A stretch of 64,000 bases of DNA from Streptomyces sp. NBC_00582 (GTDB lineage: Bacteria; Actinomycetota; Actinomycetes; Streptomycetales; Streptomycetaceae): positions 7,254,001 through 7,318,000 of the forward strand of contig NZ_CP107772.1 of NCBI RefSeq assembly GCF_036345155.1. The letters run 5' to 3'. Position 1 is the first letter of the stretch; every line of letters starts with the position of its first letter. The position numbers and the translations under genes were made by a program. This document shows, piece after piece, positions 63,000-64,000 of the stretch. Under the pieces are notes generated by a model. The model ran no database searches. It worked only from the letters and a program-made list of their open reading frames with translations, and had not been told where the DNA came from.

Positions 63000-63447
63000 T
63001 CCAGGCCCGACATCCCCTTCGCCCTGCTCGCCCTTTTCGCCCTGTTCGCCCTGTTCGCCCTGCTCGGCCTCGCGGGCCTCGGCATCGGTTTCCACGACGG
63101 TCTGATCGGTCCCGGCACCGGTACGTTCCTGGTCCCCGCCCGCACCGCGACCGCTCCACCTCGATCTGGTCACCGCCTCGGCCACCGCCAAGATCGTCAA
63201 CTGCTGTACGAACGCGGGCGCCCTCGCCACCTTCGCCCGGGAGGGCGGCGTGCTGTGGCGACTGGCCGCCCTGATGGCCGTGTTCAACCTCGCGGGCGGC
63301 ACCCTCGGCGCCCGCACGGCCCTGAAGAAGGGCAGCGGGTTAGCGCGGGTGGTGCTGCTGACGGTGGTGTTCGCGCTGGTGGGGAATCCCGCCCGGCAGC
63401 AGTGGGTCGCCTGGTGCCGGGGCGAACGGTGCCTGCCGGGGCACTAG
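63000..63447 (+). pseudogene. Decayed TSUP/TauE-family membrane transporter
   Basis: One frame gives LLGLAGLGIGFHDGLIGPGT and GTFLV, the start of the second half of a TSUP transporter. From about 63154 the similarity continues one frame over: LHLDLVTASATAKIVNCCTN, AGALATFAREGGVLWRLAAL, MAVFNLAGGTLGARTALKKG, ending at TAG 63447. The first half of the protein is absent and a frameshift joins the remains. A run of TTCGCCCTG-type repeats (63018-63065) lies at the left edge. One TTA codon is seen. No function is expected. Confidence 0.75.
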
Positions 63448-64000
63448 CCGCGGCTCCCCGTCAGATGGGCGAACACGACCACGTTGCCCCGGTAGCCGGT
63501 CGACTTCGAGTAGCCGCCGCCGCAGGTGATCACCCGTAGCTCGGGGCGGGAGGCGGCGCCGTAGACCTTGGCGTCGGGGAAGCGGCGGGTGTCGTACACC
63601 TCGACCGCGTCCACCGTGAAGACGGCGACGGTGCCGTCCCGGCGGTCCACCTCGACGGTGCTGTGCTTGCGCAGGGCGCCGAGGTCGTAGAAGACGGCGG
63701 GGCCGTCGGCGTTGTCGACGTGACCCGCGACGATCGCGGTGCCCCGCTCACCGGGGGTGGTCCCGGCCTCGTACCAGCCCGCCAGGTTCGTCCGGTCGGC
63801 GGGCGGGGCGCCGAGACCGCCGGCGGGGGTCAGGGCGAGGCCGGTCAGCGGGGCGTCGACGTGGAGCGCGGGGATGCGGATCCGGTCGGGCGGGGAGGGT
63901 GGCAGGGCCGGGGCGGAGCGTATCGCCGTACCGCTGCCCGTACCGCCGTCCCCGTCGCCGCCCGAGTGCGCCTGCGCGGCGGACGGCTGGGGCGGGGCGT
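63444..64000 (-). CDS. Class F sortase, 5' end outside window
   Basis: Transpeptidase-type sortase at the cell surface. Visible 185 residues: a Gly/Pro/Ser-rich linker (QAHSGGDGDGGTGSGT), then the sortase barrel PDRIRIPALHVDAPLTGLAL, catalytic His in ERGTAIVAGHVDNADGPAV, Cys in LRVITCGGGYSKSTGYRGNV with the Arg of GYRG completing the triad. Class F in actinobacteria often lacks known sorting partners. The signal/anchor segment is beyond base 64000. Its stop shares bases with the TSUP remnant stop on the other strand. Confidence 0.93.
   Translation of the reverse strand, partial: APPQPSAAQAHSGGDGDGGTGSGTAIRSAPALPPSPPDRIRIPALHVDAPLTGLALTPAGGLGAPPADRTNLAGWYEAGTTPGERGTAIVAGHVDNADGPAVFYDLGALRKHSTVEVDRRDGTVAVFTVDAVEVYDTRRFPDAKVYGAASRPELRVITCGGGYSKSTGYRGNVVVFAHLTGSRG

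Noticed and set aside
63018..63065. TTCGCCCTG repeats as a functional tandem repeat
   Set aside because: Imperfect and coincident with Phe-Ala-Leu codons of a membrane helix in the TSUP remnant; treated as coding low complexity.

Overview
The window is chromosomal DNA of a Streptomyces, or a very close relative. GC is very high with strong third-position bias, Shine-Dalgarno sites are G-rich, GTG starts are common and genes overlap tightly. From memory, the order nirBD - ppdK - galU - glyS - znuACB/zur - uppS - recO - SCO2521..2525-type genes - leuA - M4 protease matches the core chromosome of Streptomyces coelicolor in inverted numbering. I saw no tRNA, rRNA, CRISPR array or transposase.

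Left part (1-8.1 kb): a truncated GH1 beta-glucosidase, an intracellular protealysin-type M4 protease with an emfourin-like inhibitor, leuA behind a leader-peptide attenuator, a zinc-ribbon/TerB protein, a secreted sialidase, and a SigE-family ECF sigma factor with a membrane partner. At 8.1-9.0 kb lie a phosphatase-like protein and a GNAT acetyltransferase. From 9.1 to 15.7 kb runs a compact one-strand cluster: NNMT-like methyltransferase, SCO2524-, SCO2523- (P-loop with Lys to Arg), SCO2522- (with a TTA codon) and SCO2521-family proteins, then a two-helix membrane protein. This conserved actinobacterial cluster has no known function. recO, with a tiny leaderless upstream ORF, and uppS follow.

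Island (17.5-26.0 kb): between uppS and zur, which are neighbours by S. coelicolor numbering, sit a decayed secreted-protein gene and four packed genes. They encode an alpha/beta hydrolase, a caspase-like protease with a VMAP-C-like tail, a MoxR-type AAA+ ATPase, and a 1178-residue protein combining a degenerate vWA domain, a class III cyclase-like domain and a second caspase. This looks like an elaborated vWA-MoxR-VMAP ternary conflict system and is the best candidate here for an undescribed immune or programmed-death system.

Middle (26-45 kb): zinc uptake znuACB and zur with a Zur box, glyS, an endonuclease/phosphatase-fold protein, an aldo/keto reductase-TetR pair with a clean palindrome, galU, a serine hydrolase, an MFS exporter divergent from an XRE/MmyB regulator, a second ECF sigma/membrane partner pair (the sigma gene has a TTA codon), another MFS exporter, dusB, and a lipoteichoic-acid-synthase-like sulfatase with a repeat-bearing acidic N-terminus.

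Right part (45-64 kb): a glycogen-debranching-like and a GH63-like enzyme divergent from a ROK regulator; ppdK behind a long leader region with paired dyads; an ABC exporter remnant; a small secreted protein followed by an ABC ATPase/FtsX permease pair; an O-methyltransferase; an Excalibur protein; a nitrite reductase operon (FAD reductase-nirB-nirD) with a four-element GlnR box; a decayed TSUP transporter; and the end of a class F sortase.
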